A DNA stretch of 64,000 bases. It comes from Neotamlana nanhaiensis. Lineage in GTDB: Bacteria; Bacteroidota; Bacteroidia; Flavobacteriales; Flavobacteriaceae. The position numbers and the translations under genes were made by a program. The DNA is taken from positions 186,001 to 250,000 of the forward strand of contig NZ_JTDV01000003.1 of NCBI RefSeq assembly GCF_000943555.1. The letters run 5' to 3'. Below, one piece after another: positions 32,785 through 40,507 of this stretch; positions within the stretch are counted from its first letter, which is position 1; the number at the start of each line of letters is the position of its first letter. The notes beneath the pieces were generated by a model. It did not search any database, had not been told where the DNA came from, and worked only from the letters and a program-made list of their open reading frames with translations.

Positions 32785-34371
32785 TTAGAATTCCGATGTA
32801 AAATGTAATTTAACACTTGGGTATTTTTGTTGTGTCATTTGTAACGAAAAAGGCGAGTCCGCTAAAAACACTAATTGGCCATGTTTATCTTTTGCTAAAA
32901 AGCGTTGTTTAACACGTATAAATTCTTTGTATTCTTCCGATTTTTTATCTTCAGCATTAACCCAACAAGCCTTATGAACATTTAGGTTTTCGTAAGTACA
33001 TTTGGCGCCGTACTCATGCTCTAGTCTATATTGTATTACTTCATATTGTAGTGCACCAACCGTACCTATTACTTTTCTTCCATTAAGCTCTAATGTAAAT
33101 AATTGCGCAACACCTTCATCCATTAATTGGTCGATACCTTTATACAGTTGTTTCGATTTTAATGGGTCGGCATTGTTTATATATCTAAAATGTTCTGGAG
33201 AAAAACTAGGAATACCTTTATAGTTTAATACTTCGCCTTCGGTTAATGTATCTCCAATTTTAAAACTCCCGGTATCTTGTAAACCAACAATATCTCCAGG
33301 GTAGGAGATGTCTACAATTTCTTTCTTTTCAGCAAAAAAGGCATTTGGACTCGAAAATTTTAGTTTTTTGTTATGTCTTACGTGTAAATAAGGTGTGTTA
33401 CGTTTAAACTCACCAGATACAATTTTAACAAAGGCTAGGCGGTTACGGTGGTTAGGATCCATGTTGGCATGAATTTTAAATACAAAGCCGCTAAATTTGT
33501 TTTCATCGGGTTTTACCAAACGTTCTTCACTTTGTTTAGCACGTGGTTTCGGCGCGATGTCAACAAAACAATCTAATAATTCTCGAACACCAAAGTTATT
33601 TAATGCCGAACCAAAAAATACAGGTTGCTGGCTTCCGTTTAAATAGTCTTCTTTATTAAAAGTTGGGTAAATACCTTCAACCAATTCAATTTCTTCTCTT
33701 AAAGTATTGGCGGCAGTTTCGCCCACAAGTTTATCTAATTCTGGAGATGATAAATCTGATATTTCAACAGTTTCTTCAATATTCTTCCTACTATCTCCAC
33801 TAAATAAGTTCACATTTTTTTCCCAAATATTGTAAATACCTTTAAAGTCGTAACCCATACCAATAGGAAAACTTAATGGAGCTACGGTAAGTCCTAGTTT
33901 TTGTTCAACTTCATCAAGCAAATCAAAAGCATCTTTACCTTCACGATCTAGTTTGTTTATAAAAACAATCATAGGTATGTTTCGCATACGGCATACTTCA
34001 ACTAGTTTTTCGGTTTGCTCCTCAACACCTTTTGCAACATCAATAACAACAATTACGCTATCTACCGCTGTAAGGGTTCTAAAGGTATCTTCGGCAAAAT
34101 CCTTATGTCCAGGCGTATCCAAAATGTTAATTTTAGTACCATTGTACTCAAAAGCTAAAACCGAAGTTGCTACCGAAATACCACGCTGGCGTTCAATTTC
34201 CATAAAATCACTTGTTGCACCTTTTTTTATTTTATTACTTTTTACAGCACCAGCTTCTTGAATAGCTCCTCCAAAAAGTAATAATTTTTCAGTTAATGTA
34301 GTTTTACCGGCATCTGGATGCGAAATAATGCCAAAAGTTCGTCTGCGTTGTATTTCTTTTAAAAAACTCAT
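32785..34371 (-). CDS. prfC: peptide chain release factor 3
   Basis: RF3 is a translational GTPase that removes RF1 and RF2 from the ribosome after termination. The 528 residues carry G1 SHPDAGKTTLTEKLL, the switch region RQRGISVATSV, G3 DTPGHKDFAED, G4 INKLDREGKD, and the RF3-type C-terminal domain (LEHEYGAKCTYENLNVHKA). I start it at the ATG at 34371 (MSFLKEIQRRRT), since the five residues gained from an earlier ATG (34386) are not family-like. It is divergent from idi. Identity is secure. Confidence 0.96.
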   Translation of the reverse strand: MSFLKEIQRRRTFGIISHPDAGKTTLTEKLLLFGGAIQEAGAVKSNKIKKGATSDFMEIERQRGISVATSVLAFEYNGTKINILDTPGHKDFAEDTFRTLTAVDSVIVVIDVAKGVEEQTEKLVEVCRMRNIPMIVFINKLDREGKDAFDLLDEVEQKLGLTVAPLSFPIGMGYDFKGIYNIWEKNVNLFSGDSRKNIEETVEISDLSSPELDKLVGETAANTLREEIELVEGIYPTFNKEDYLNGSQQPVFFGSALNNFGVRELLDCFVDIAPKPRAKQSEERLVKPDENKFSGFVFKIHANMDPNHRNRLAFVKIVSGEFKRNTPYLHVRHNKKLKFSSPNAFFAEKKEIVDISYPGDIVGLQDTGSFKIGDTLTEGEVLNYKGIPSFSPEHFRYINNADPLKSKQLYKGIDQLMDEGVAQLFTLELNGRKVIGTVGALQYEVIQYRLEHEYGAKCTYENLNVHKACWVNAEDKKSEEYKEFIRVKQRFLAKDKHGQLVFLADSPFSLQMTQQKYPSVKLHFTSEF

Positions 34372-34461
34372 AAGATATTTATACAAATGGGTTGCAAATA
34401 TACTATTTATAAAAGCAATTATTATAGAAGATTTGAGCCCTTTTATAAATTTATAAATAGA

Positions 34462-34492
34462 TTGTCTTTTTAAATTTTACGTGGTATTTTTG
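34462..34492 (+). promoter_or_regulatory. promoter of idi-queD with almost no leader
   Basis: TTG (34462-34464) is separated by 20 bases from TATTTTTG (34485-34492). The idi ATG at 34499 follows only six bases after the box, so the mRNA is expected to be leaderless or nearly so. Confidence 0.6.
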
Positions 34493-34498
34493 TTTTAT

Positions 34499-35026
34499 AT
34501 GGAAGAAGAAAAAGTAATTTTAGTAAATGAACAAGACGAACCTATAGGTTTAATGCCTAAAATGGAAGCCCATGAAAAAGCGCTGTTGCATAGGGCGTTT
34601 TCGGTTTTTATTTTTAACGATAAAAACGAATTGATGTTGCAACAACGTGCCTTAGGAAAATACCATTCACCAGGTTTATGGACCAACACTTGTTGTAGTC
34701 ATCAACGCGATGGCGAAAGTAATATTGATGCCGGTAAAAGACGCCTTATGGAAGAAATGGGATTTGTAACCGAATTACAAGAAACGATTTCGTTTATATA
34801 TAAAGCTCCTTTTGATAATGGCTTAACCGAGCATGAATACGACCATGTTATGGTGGGTCATTTTAATGATGCTCCAAATATAAATTTTGAGGAAGTTGAA
34901 GCTTGGAAATGGATGCCACTGGAAGCTGTTAAAAATGATATAGAAATACATCCAGAACGCTATACCGAATGGTTTAAAATTATTTTCGAAAAGTTTTATA
35001 AGCACATAAATATTGAAAAATTATGA
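34499..35026 (+). CDS. idi: isopentenyl-diphosphate delta-isomerase type 1
   Basis: Idi interconverts isopentenyl and dimethylallyl diphosphate for isoprenoid synthesis. The Nudix-fold protein of 175 residues has the catalytic cysteine in GLWTNTCCSHQRDGE, the Nudix-like helix AGKRRLMEEMGF, the catalytic glutamate segment LTEHEYDHVMVG and W in EVEAWKWM. I chose the ATG at 34499 because the alternative start at 34481 would lie inside the promoter box. It overlaps queD by four bases (ATGA), so the two are translationally coupled although they belong to different pathways. Confidence 0.95.
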   Translation: MEEEKVILVNEQDEPIGLMPKMEAHEKALLHRAFSVFIFNDKNELMLQQRALGKYHSPGLWTNTCCSHQRDGESNIDAGKRRLMEEMGFVTELQETISFIYKAPFDNGLTEHEYDHVMVGHFNDAPNINFEEVEAWKWMPLEAVKNDIEIHPERYTEWFKIIFEKFYKHINIEKL

Positions 35027-35433
35027 GGGCTACGGTAAGCAGAAAGGCTCATTTTAATGCAGCTCATAGATTGTATAGAAAAGATTGGAGCGACGAAAAA
35101 AACCAAGCTGTTTTTGGCAAATGCAATAACCCTAATTTTCATGGACACAATTATGAATTAATTGTAAGTGTAACAGGTGAGATTAATCCTGAAACTGGTT
35201 TTGTGGTAGATATGAAAATTTTAAAAGACCTTATTTTTGAAGAAATTGAGCAAAGCTTCGATCATAAAAATTTAAATCTTGAAGTTGAAGCTTTTAAAAA
35301 CTTAAATCCTACTGCCGAAAATATTGCTGTAGTAATTTACAATATTTTAAAACCAAAATTAAATTCAGAATTAAATTTGAAAATTACCTTATACGAAACA
35401 CCTCGTAATTTCGTTACCTATTCTGGTGAATAA
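35023..35433 (+). CDS. queD: 6-carboxytetrahydropterin synthase family protein (QueD / PTPS)
   Basis: This T-fold enzyme of 136 residues turns dihydroneopterin triphosphate into a tetrahydropterin for queuosine or a related pterin. Zinc histidines are visible in HFNAAHRL and NFHGHNYEL, the catalytic Cys in FGKCNNPNFHG, the His-Asp pair in SFDHKNLN, the motif NPTAENIA and the substrate glutamate in LYETPRN. It overlaps the end of idi. Whether the product is used for queuosine or for a pterin cofactor cannot be told from this window, as no other que gene is present. Confidence 0.9.
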   Translation: MRATVSRKAHFNAAHRLYRKDWSDEKNQAVFGKCNNPNFHGHNYELIVSVTGEINPETGFVVDMKILKDLIFEEIEQSFDHKNLNLEVEAFKNLNPTAENIAVVIYNILKPKLNSELNLKITLYETPRNFVTYSGE

Positions 35434-35482
35434 AAACTTAATAAATAATATTAAAAAAACAGTATTGTATTTGGTTAAAATG

Positions 35483-35490
35483 TAATTTTG
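35483..35490 (+). promoter_or_regulatory. -7 box for the 88-residue protein gene
   Basis: TAATTTTG matches TAnnTTTG, 20 bases before the ATG at 35511. A TTG lies 15 bases upstream (35465-35467), a little close. Confidence 0.5.
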
Positions 35491-35510
35491 TAGCGTTAAA
35501 AAATAAAATT

Positions 35511-35777
35511 ATGGCAAACGTAAGAGATTTAAAAAAAGATATAAACTACGTATTAGGCGATATTATTGAAGCCGTATATGTTTGGGAAATGGAAAATACC
35601 GATAAAGAAACCAAACAAAGCGAGGCAATAATTGATGAAGCTATTGATACTTTTGATGCCCTTATAGCAAAGGTTAATGCTAAAAATATTGACAATGCAA
35701 AGGCGCATTTTAAGGCTATTAATACAGAGTTAGAAGAAAAAGGGAAGGCCTTAATAGAAAAGGTAAATAGCCTTTAG
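35511..35777 (+). CDS. small conserved-type helical protein, unknown function
   Basis: This 88-residue acidic, alpha-helical soluble protein reads MANVRDLKKDINYVLGDIIE, then a tryptophan-containing VYVWEMENTD and long amphipathic helices (AKVNAKNIDNAKAHFKAINT). It has no membrane segment, no cysteine and no catalytic motif that I recognise. It is transcribed from its own promoter box and is followed by tRNA-Thr. Short helical proteins of this kind are common as hypothetical genes in flavobacteria. The heptad-like spacing suggests a helical bundle or dimer. Confidence 0.75.
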   Translation: MANVRDLKKDINYVLGDIIEAVYVWEMENTDKETKQSEAIIDEAIDTFDALIAKVNAKNIDNAKAHFKAINTELEEKGKALIEKVNSL

Positions 35778-35799
35778 TAAAATTTTTTTATTAAAGTGC

Positions 35800-35829
35800 T
35801 TGCAAATATAATTTTTGCGTTTATATTTG
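35800..35829 (+). promoter_or_regulatory. promoter of the second tRNA-Thr(TGT)
   Basis: TTG (35800-35802), 19 bases, then TATATTTG (35822-35829): the clearest Bacteroidota promoter in the window. The tRNA starts 13 bases downstream. Confidence 0.75.
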
Positions 35830-35842
35830 CACCCGCAATTAA

Positions 35843-35916
35843 GCCGATATAGCTCAGCTGGCTAGAGCAGCTGATTTGTAATCAGCAGGTCGTGGGTTCG
35901 AGTCCCTCTATCGGCT
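35843..35916 (+). tRNA. tRNA-Thr(TGT), second copy
   Basis: It is identical to the tRNA at 17878 except for the acceptor pair (GCCGATA / TATCGGC in place of GCCGATG / CATCGGC). Anticodon TGT. It has its own promoter and terminator and is monocistronic. Confidence 0.97.
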
Positions 35917-35926
35917 CAAAAAAATA

Positions 35927-35962
35927 AAACCGTTTCAATTTAATTTTGAAACGGTTTTTTTA
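35927..35962. terminator. terminator after tRNA-Thr, shared with the DUF4369 gene
   Basis: AAACCGTTTCAA (35927-35938) pairs exactly with TTGAAACGGTTT (35946-35957), with a T-run on the right and A-residues on the left, so it can serve both directions. Confidence 0.9.
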
Positions 35963-35984
35963 TTTTGACCAATATTTAAAACTA

Positions 35985-36686
35985 TTATTTTTCGGTTTCT
36001 TTAATAGTTTTAATAAAGGCTTCTAATTCTTTTCCGTATTTTGAAGTTTTAACCTTAGGCGTAAGTTTTTTATTAATGGTGTCTAAAAATTTAACTTGGG
36101 CGTTATATATTTCTGAAAGTGCTAAATAAGGGGCAACCTCACTATCGTTATGGTTTAAGGCAAAATTAACGGTATATAAGTATTGTCTTTTTACTAAATT
36201 TTTACTCACTTTAACCAATGAATCTAAGGCAACAGAATCGCCATCGCGTTGCGCTTCAAACTGTTCTTTAATTAATTCTAAACGTTTGTTATTTACTTTC
36301 GAAATCATTAATAAATATTCTTCGTAAATATCTTGTTGGGCAGATCCTTCAATTTCGGCATCAAAAACAAAATTTTTAAGACTTGTATTAATTATAGTTG
36401 TACCCTTATCGGCAAAAAATTTAATTCTATCTTGCTCGGTGCTATTTTTATCTAAATCTAAAAAGAAAACTTCTGGCGATTCAATATTTCCGTGTAACGT
36501 AAAGTTTGGGTCTCCGTTAATAATTAAACTATCAACAGTAACTAAAAGGGTATCTTCAATTTTTTTAAGATAAATGGTGCCTTTTTTTAAACCTTTTATA
36601 TGTCCTGTTACAATTAAATCTTTTTCTGTTTTACCACAAGAACATAGTATTAATAAAGTAAGTAAGGTTACCAGTGTTTTTTTCAT
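35985..36686 (-). CDS. DUF4369-domain lipoprotein
   Basis: This 233-residue lipoprotein has a signal MKKTLVTLLTLLILCSCGKT with a lipobox Cys, then the DUF4369 beta-rich domain (VTGHIKGLKKGTIYLKKIED, SLIINGDPNFTLHG) found at the N-terminus of many Bacteroidota thiol-disulfide proteins. The usual thioredoxin domain with CxxC is absent; the rest is helical (LELIKEQFEAQRDGDSVALD). It is probably anchored in a membrane facing the periplasm. It has lost or never had the redox part, so a binding or scaffold role is likely. Single gene, leftward, with a shared terminator. Confidence 0.82.
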   Translation of the reverse strand: MKKTLVTLLTLLILCSCGKTEKDLIVTGHIKGLKKGTIYLKKIEDTLLVTVDSLIINGDPNFTLHGNIESPEVFFLDLDKNSTEQDRIKFFADKGTTIINTSLKNFVFDAEIEGSAQQDIYEEYLLMISKVNNKRLELIKEQFEAQRDGDSVALDSLVKVSKNLVKRQYLYTVNFALNHNDSEVAPYLALSEIYNAQVKFLDTINKKLTPKVKTSKYGKELEAFIKTIKETEK

Positions 36687-36819
36687 ATTTCTAATAATTT
36701 TTTACGGATAGCAAATATCTTATAATTTAAATTATTAAGCTAATTGGTTTTTAATAAAATGTTTTTAGGCCGTTTGTTTTTGTTAAAAAAATACTAATAC
36801 AAAATAAGATTTTAAAGTT

Positions 36820-36835
36820 TGGCACGGGTATTGTA
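36820..36835 (+). promoter_or_regulatory. sigma-54-like -24/-12 promoter
   Basis: TGGCAC (36820-36825), five bases, then TTGTA (36831-36835) matches the sigma-54 consensus TGGCAC-N5-TTGCA except for one base, with the correct GG to T spacing. It points toward the terminator at 36936, not toward any protein gene. Confidence 0.55.
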
Positions 36836-36845
36836 ATATAAAAAG

Positions 36846-36963
36846 TAATTACATTCCTATTAAAAGTTTATTGAGTGGTTACTTTAAACTTACAGAAAGT
36901 AATTCATATTTTTGGTTAGTTAGTTAGTTAGAGAAAAACACCTCACTTTAGAGGTGTTTTTTT
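36846..36963 (+). ncRNA. candidate sigma-54-dependent small RNA
   Basis: A transcript beginning about 11 bases after the -12 box and ending at the terminator hairpin 36936-36963 would be near 115 bases long. It includes four tandem TTAG units just before the terminator. No open reading frame of note lies in it. This rests only on promoter and terminator and has not been compared with known RNA families. Confidence 0.35.
36936..36963 (+). terminator. terminator of the candidate small RNA
   Basis: AAACACCTC (36936-36944) pairs with GAGGTGTTT (36951-36959) and is followed by a T-run. Confidence 0.85.
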
Positions 36964-37015
36964 ATGGTTTAATTTTAAAACCAATAACTTCGTTTAGCTA
37001 ATTAATGTGCGTTTT

Positions 37016-37072
37016 ATCGATGAAATGCAATATTTTGAAACAAAATGTTAAAAAAATGTGTATTTCATCGAT
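37016..37072. repeat. perfect 11-base inverted repeat with inner hairpin
   Basis: ATCGATGAAAT (37016-37026) and ATTTCATCGAT (37062-37072) are exact complements. Between them ATTTTG / CAAAAT forms a second hairpin. It has no T-run after it. It could be a regulator-binding site, a cruciform or part of an RNA. Confidence 0.75.
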
Positions 37073-37111
37073 TATTAAAGTATTTAGTCGTTTTATTATT
37101 TCAAAGAGTTA

Positions 37112-37119
37112 TATATTTG
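37112..37119 (+). promoter_or_regulatory. -7 box of a second candidate RNA
   Basis: TATATTTG matches the consensus. No clear TTG is at -33. The next protein start on this strand is about 770 bases away, and a terminator lies at 37241. Confidence 0.4.
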
Positions 37120-37125
37120 AAGTGT

Positions 37126-37268
37126 ACTAAATAACACACTTTTTAGTTCAATGGATTAATTAATTAATATTTGCATTATGTTGTTGATGCGGTTTCCCCA
37201 AATCTAACCTACATAAAAAATTTAAGCAAATTGAGAAAGAACCGAGTTTGAGGGAACTCGGTTTTTTT
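37126..37268 (+). ncRNA. second candidate small RNA
   Basis: The region between the TATATTTG box and the terminator hairpin at 37241-37268 is about 140 bases, lacks an open frame and includes a pyrimidine-rich single-stranded-looking stretch around 37190-37210. It could correspond to a known flavobacterial RNA such as the Rfam Flavo-1 motif, which I cannot compare here. Confidence 0.3.
37241..37268. terminator. terminator, possibly bidirectional
   Basis: ACCGAGTT (37241-37248) pairs with AACTCGGT (37255-37262), followed by T-residues. On the other strand it could end the alkB transcript, whose stop is at 37267. Confidence 0.8.
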
Positions 37269-37860
37269 ATGCAATAATTCTAAAGGTTAAATTAATACGT
37301 TTTCCAATTGTTTTTTTAGTTTTTGGTATTTGGTGAAGCCAGTTATTTTGTGTGTCGCCTTGCATTAAAAGTAAGCTTCCGTTTTGCAAAATTAACTTGT
37401 GTTTTAATTGTTTATCGGTGCGATGTTTAAAATGAAATACACGTTCTGCTCCAAAGCTAACCGATGCGATAATAGGTTGTTCTCCAAGCTCTTTTTCGTT
37501 ATCGGCGTGCCAACCGTTACTATCGTTACCAGTTCGGTATAAATTGGCTAAACAACTAGTAAACTCTATTTTTAATTCATTTTCTATAATAGTTTTAATA
37601 CGAGATAAATTTGCATTAAACATTTCGGGTTGCATAATAATATTGCTGTATTTATACCTGTTTTGGTTGTTTGCAAAAAAAGCAGTTAACCGCGGTTGCA
37701 AGTGAGTTTTACCAAACATTTTAATCGTGTCTTGTTGCCACTTTACCTCGTTTAGCAAGGCTTCAAATAAAGTGTTTGCTTCTTTAGTGGTAAAGAAATT
37801 AGGATAATAGATAACCTCGGCATCCTTCAATTTTAAATCTATTGCATTTGTTAATCGCAT
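37267..37860 (-). CDS. alkB: AlkB-family alpha-ketoglutarate-dependent dioxygenase
   Basis: This Fe(II)/2-oxoglutarate dioxygenase of 197 residues probably removes alkyl groups from DNA or RNA bases. The iron ligands HxD are seen in NGWHADNEKELG, with the second His in the later part (NWLHQIPKT), and the 2-oxoglutarate arginine in RINLTFR at the C-terminus. ASVSFGAERVFHFKHR and the substrate-lid segment LQPRLTAFFANN are typical of the AlkB homologue group seen in many Bacteroidota. It lies leftward, divergent from the VanX-like gene with a 30-base gap. Confidence 0.92.
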   Translation of the reverse strand: MRLTNAIDLKLKDAEVIYYPNFFTTKEANTLFEALLNEVKWQQDTIKMFGKTHLQPRLTAFFANNQNRYKYSNIIMQPEMFNANLSRIKTIIENELKIEFTSCLANLYRTGNDSNGWHADNEKELGEQPIIASVSFGAERVFHFKHRTDKQLKHKLILQNGSLLLMQGDTQNNWLHQIPKTKKTIGKRINLTFRIIA

Positions 37861-37890
37861 CTCTGTTTTATTTTCTAAATTAGCATAATT

Positions 37891-38556
37891 ATGAAAAATA
37901 AAATACTTGTTTTACTTTGTTTTGTAGGTTTATCTGCTTTTGCTCAATTGCCAAAAGGATTCGTTTACGTTAAAGATGTTATTCCAGATTTAGAGGTTGA
38001 ATTGCGATATAACACAACCAATAATTTTTTGGGAAAGCATGTTGAAGGCTATCATACTAATCGATTAATATTGACTAAAAATGCAGCTGAAGCATTAAAA
38101 TTGGTTCAAGAAGAACTTTTGCAACAAAATTTATGTTTAAAGGTTTATGATGGTTATCGGCCTCAAGAAGCTGTAAATCATTTTGTGAAATGGGCAAAAA
38201 AGCTTGATGATACGGTAAATAAGTCGGTATATTATCCTAAAGAAAAGAAACGAAATCTATTTAAAAACGGATATATTGCCTCAAAATCTGGCCATAGCCG
38301 AGGTAGCACAGTCGATTTAACAATTATTGATGCAAATACAGGAATACCTATAGATATGGGAAGTCCGTTCGATTTTTTTGGGCAACAATCATGGGTGTCT
38401 TACAATAAAATTACAAAAGACCAACATGCCAATAGAATGTTGTTGCAACGCGTTATGCAAAAGCATGGGTTTAGAAGTTACTCTAAAGAATGGTGGCATT
38501 TTACCTTACGCGGTGAGCCTTTCCCAAAAACCTATTTTGATTTCCCTGTGAAATAA
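37891..38556 (+). CDS. D-alanyl-D-alanine dipeptidase, VanX/DdpX family (M15D)
   Basis: This secreted zinc dipeptidase of 221 residues has the signal MKNKILVLLCFVGLSAFAQ. The zinc ligands and catalytic residues of the family are visible: SGHSRGSTVDLT (SxHxxGxxxD) and the downstream EWWHF with the catalytic Glu and last His; VYDGYRPQEA is also typical. It hydrolyses D-Ala-D-Ala, probably for recycling or for muropeptide turnover in the periplasm. No vanH, vanA or regulators are nearby, so it is not a glycopeptide resistance cluster. It is convergent with the DEAD helicase gene with only a three-base gap. Confidence 0.9.
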   Translation: MKNKILVLLCFVGLSAFAQLPKGFVYVKDVIPDLEVELRYNTTNNFLGKHVEGYHTNRLILTKNAAEALKLVQEELLQQNLCLKVYDGYRPQEAVNHFVKWAKKLDDTVNKSVYYPKEKKRNLFKNGYIASKSGHSRGSTVDLTIIDANTGIPIDMGSPFDFFGQQSWVSYNKITKDQHANRMLLQRVMQKHGFRSYSKEWWHFTLRGEPFPKTYFDFPVK

Positions 38557-38559
38557 TTT

Positions 38560-39801
38560 TTAATACCAGCGCTTTTTCTTCTTTTTAGAAGCAGTACTTT
38601 TTCTTCCTTTTTTGTGTTTGCTTCCTGTTTTTTTAGATTTATGAATAATAGGTTTCGCTTTAGGATCTAAAGGATACGGGTGCTCACTTTCAACAGGAAT
38701 ATCTTTTTGAATAAGTTGCTGAATGGTTTTTACATAATTTTTTTCATCGGCAGAACATAAGGAATAAGCAGTTCCCGTTTTACCAGCGCGAGCAGTTCTA
38801 CCAATGCGGTGTACGTAAGTTTCGGGTACGTTTGGTAAATCGAAATTGATTACAGCATCTAATTCATTAATATCTATGCCACGTGCCGCAACATCGGTAG
38901 CAATTAAAATATTGACATAGCCATTTTTAAATTTGTTTAGTGCTTCTTGACGCAGGTTTTGCGTTTTATCACCGTGAATGCTATCGACTTTATAGCCGTT
39001 TTTAGTTAAGGTTTCTTCCAATTTATTAACGCCAAATTTGGTGCGTCTAAAAATTATAATTGTGCCTTTAATGGTGTTTCGTAATAAATGTAAACACAAT
39101 TCCATTTTATTACGTTTAGGTACGTAATATAAAATTTGATTGATATTTTTTGAAGTCGATGAATTTGTCGCAACTTCAATACGTTCTGGTTCGTTTAAAA
39201 TAGAATTAGCTAGCTGTTCAACCTTAAACGGAATAGTCGCTGAAAATAACAGAATTTGTTTTTCTTTTGTACATAAACGTTCAATTTTTTTAACATCATC
39301 AATAAAACCCATGTCGAGCATTAAGTCGGCTTCATCTAAAACAAGTGTTTGAATGTAATCTAAATTTAATAGATCTTGTTTATGCAAATCGAGAAGGCGA
39401 CCAGGAGTTGCAATTAAAATATCTACGCCTTTATTTAAAATATCCTTTTGAGGTTCAATTGAAGTACCTCCAAAAATTACTGTAGATCTCAGGTTGGTAT
39501 ATTTACCAAGTGCTTTAAAATTATCTTGTATTTGTGAGGCTAGCTCTCGCGTGGGACTAACAATTAGAGCTTTAATTTTTTTACCTTTTTTAGGCGCATC
39601 TTGATAATTGAATAATTGTTGAAGAATAGGTAATGCAAAAGCTGCTGTTTTACCAGTACCCGTTTGAGCCGAAACAATCACATCTTTTTTGTTTAACACT
39701 GAAGGAATTGTTTTTTCCTGAACTAATGTCGGAGCCAAATAACCCGCTTCTTCAATTGCTTTTAAAATAGGTTTGTTTAATTGAAAATCTGAAAATGCCA
39801 T
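38560..39801 (-). CDS. DEAD-box RNA helicase (RhlE-like)
   Basis: This ATP-dependent RNA helicase of 413 residues has every core motif: the Q motif around TLVQEKTIP, motif I SAQTGTGKTAAF, Ia PTRELASQ, Ib ATPGRLLDL, II VLDEADLMLDMGF, III LFSATIP, IV IIIFRRTK, V ATDVAARGID and VI HRIGRTARAGKTG. The basic tail (HKSKKTGSKHKKGRKST and more lysines) probably binds RNA. It probably remodels rRNA or mRNA structure. The start is preceded by a -7 box 15 bases upstream. The tail length and the motif set fit RhlE-type proteins, several of which are typical per flavobacterial genome. Confidence 0.95.
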   Translation of the reverse strand: MAFSDFQLNKPILKAIEEAGYLAPTLVQEKTIPSVLNKKDVIVSAQTGTGKTAAFALPILQQLFNYQDAPKKGKKIKALIVSPTRELASQIQDNFKALGKYTNLRSTVIFGGTSIEPQKDILNKGVDILIATPGRLLDLHKQDLLNLDYIQTLVLDEADLMLDMGFIDDVKKIERLCTKEKQILLFSATIPFKVEQLANSILNEPERIEVATNSSTSKNINQILYYVPKRNKMELCLHLLRNTIKGTIIIFRRTKFGVNKLEETLTKNGYKVDSIHGDKTQNLRQEALNKFKNGYVNILIATDVAARGIDINELDAVINFDLPNVPETYVHRIGRTARAGKTGTAYSLCSADEKNYVKTIQQLIQKDIPVESEHPYPLDPKAKPIIHKSKKTGSKHKKGRKSTASKKKKKRWY

Positions 39802-39815
39802 ACAAGAATTTTTGG

Positions 39816-39823
39816 CAAAGATA
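39816..39823 (-). promoter_or_regulatory. -7 box for the DEAD helicase gene
   Basis: Read on the minus strand: TATCTTTG, an exact TAnnTTTG match 15 bases before the ATG, implying a very short leader. Confidence 0.5.
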
Positions 39824-39840
39824 CGGTAAACAAAGTTAGT

Positions 39841-40407
39841 TTAATGTTTTAAAGGTATTGTTATACCAACTGCGAATGCTCCAGAAAATTGTTTTACACT
39901 TGGGGTAAAATAATAAGTTAGTCCTAAATCTATTTGATGCTGTTTACCCAATTCTAAACCAAACGCAAACGGAATGTGATATAAAATACCAGATTTATTA
40001 TAATTGTAAAAAGCTGTTTCGGTAACAAATTTACCTACGGATGCACCAATACCAATTTCAGCATACGGAGCAACCCAAGGAATTGGAGCTCTCAATCTAG
40101 TTTTTCCTCCAAAAAGAAGCGCTTTAGTTTCAGCTTTTTCGTTTGTTGGATTATTGTTTAAGTCTTTACCATTAGAAGATGTTGTTATAAAACCTAAGTA
40201 AGGTTTAAACTCTACCCATGAAGCTATTGTTAAAACCAATTCACCTTGAAGATAAAATCCATCGTCTGCAATATCATCAACACTGTCATAAGGCGCAGTT
40301 ATGCCATAACCAACCATAATATTTAATGCTTTTTCTTTCATAGTTTGACTGTAAACAAAGCTGGTTGCAAGTACAAGAGAAATACAGAATAGTTTTTTAA
40401 AATGCAT
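39841..40407 (-). CDS. small outer-membrane beta-barrel protein
   Basis: This 188-residue protein has a signal peptide (MHFKKLFCISLVLATSFVYS) and alternating hydrophobic strands with glycine-rich turns (KPYLGFITTSSNGKDLN, TRLRAPIPWVAPYAEIGIGA, LELGKQHQIDLGLTYYF), ending AVGITIPLKH. It resembles the eight-stranded small barrel proteins that are abundant in Bacteroidota. No ligand-binding motif is evident. It sits leftward between the DEAD helicase and pruA genes, with a hairpin upstream. Confidence 0.72.
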   Translation of the reverse strand: MHFKKLFCISLVLATSFVYSQTMKEKALNIMVGYGITAPYDSVDDIADDGFYLQGELVLTIASWVEFKPYLGFITTSSNGKDLNNNPTNEKAETKALLFGGKTRLRAPIPWVAPYAEIGIGASVGKFVTETAFYNYNKSGILYHIPFAFGLELGKQHQIDLGLTYYFTPSVKQFSGAFAVGITIPLKH

Positions 40408-40454
40408 TTTAAGGGGTAGTTATGTTGTGATTTTTTTGTCGGTAAAAATAAAAA

Positions 40455-40488
40455 AAAGCTATTCCGTTAACCGAAATAGCTTTTTAAT
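40455..40488. terminator. bidirectional terminator near pruA
   Basis: AAAGCTATT (40455-40463) pairs with AATAGCTTT (40475-40483), with a run of A on the left and Ts on the right. It serves the leftward pruA transcript. Confidence 0.8.
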
Positions 40489-40507
40489 TTATGATAACAT
40501 ACTAAAA

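Larger units (their letters stand above)
36687..37266. other. 580-base gene-poor stretch with candidate RNA genes
   Basis: No plausible protein gene lies between the DUF4369 lipoprotein gene and alkB. The stretch holds a sigma-54-like promoter (36820), a terminator (36936), a perfect 11-base inverted repeat (37016-37026 with 37062-37072), a TATATTTG box (37112) and a terminator-like hairpin (37241). These may define two short transcripts. Confidence 0.7.

Noticed and set aside
36914-36932. Four tandem TTAG units as a phase-variation tract
   Set aside because: They do not lie in a gene or between promoter boxes; four short units is within chance in AT-rich DNA.
37891-38556. VanX-like gene as vancomycin resistance
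   Set aside because: There is no vanH, vanA/B or van regulatory pair nearby; the protein has a signal peptide and fits a dipeptidase of cell-wall turnover.
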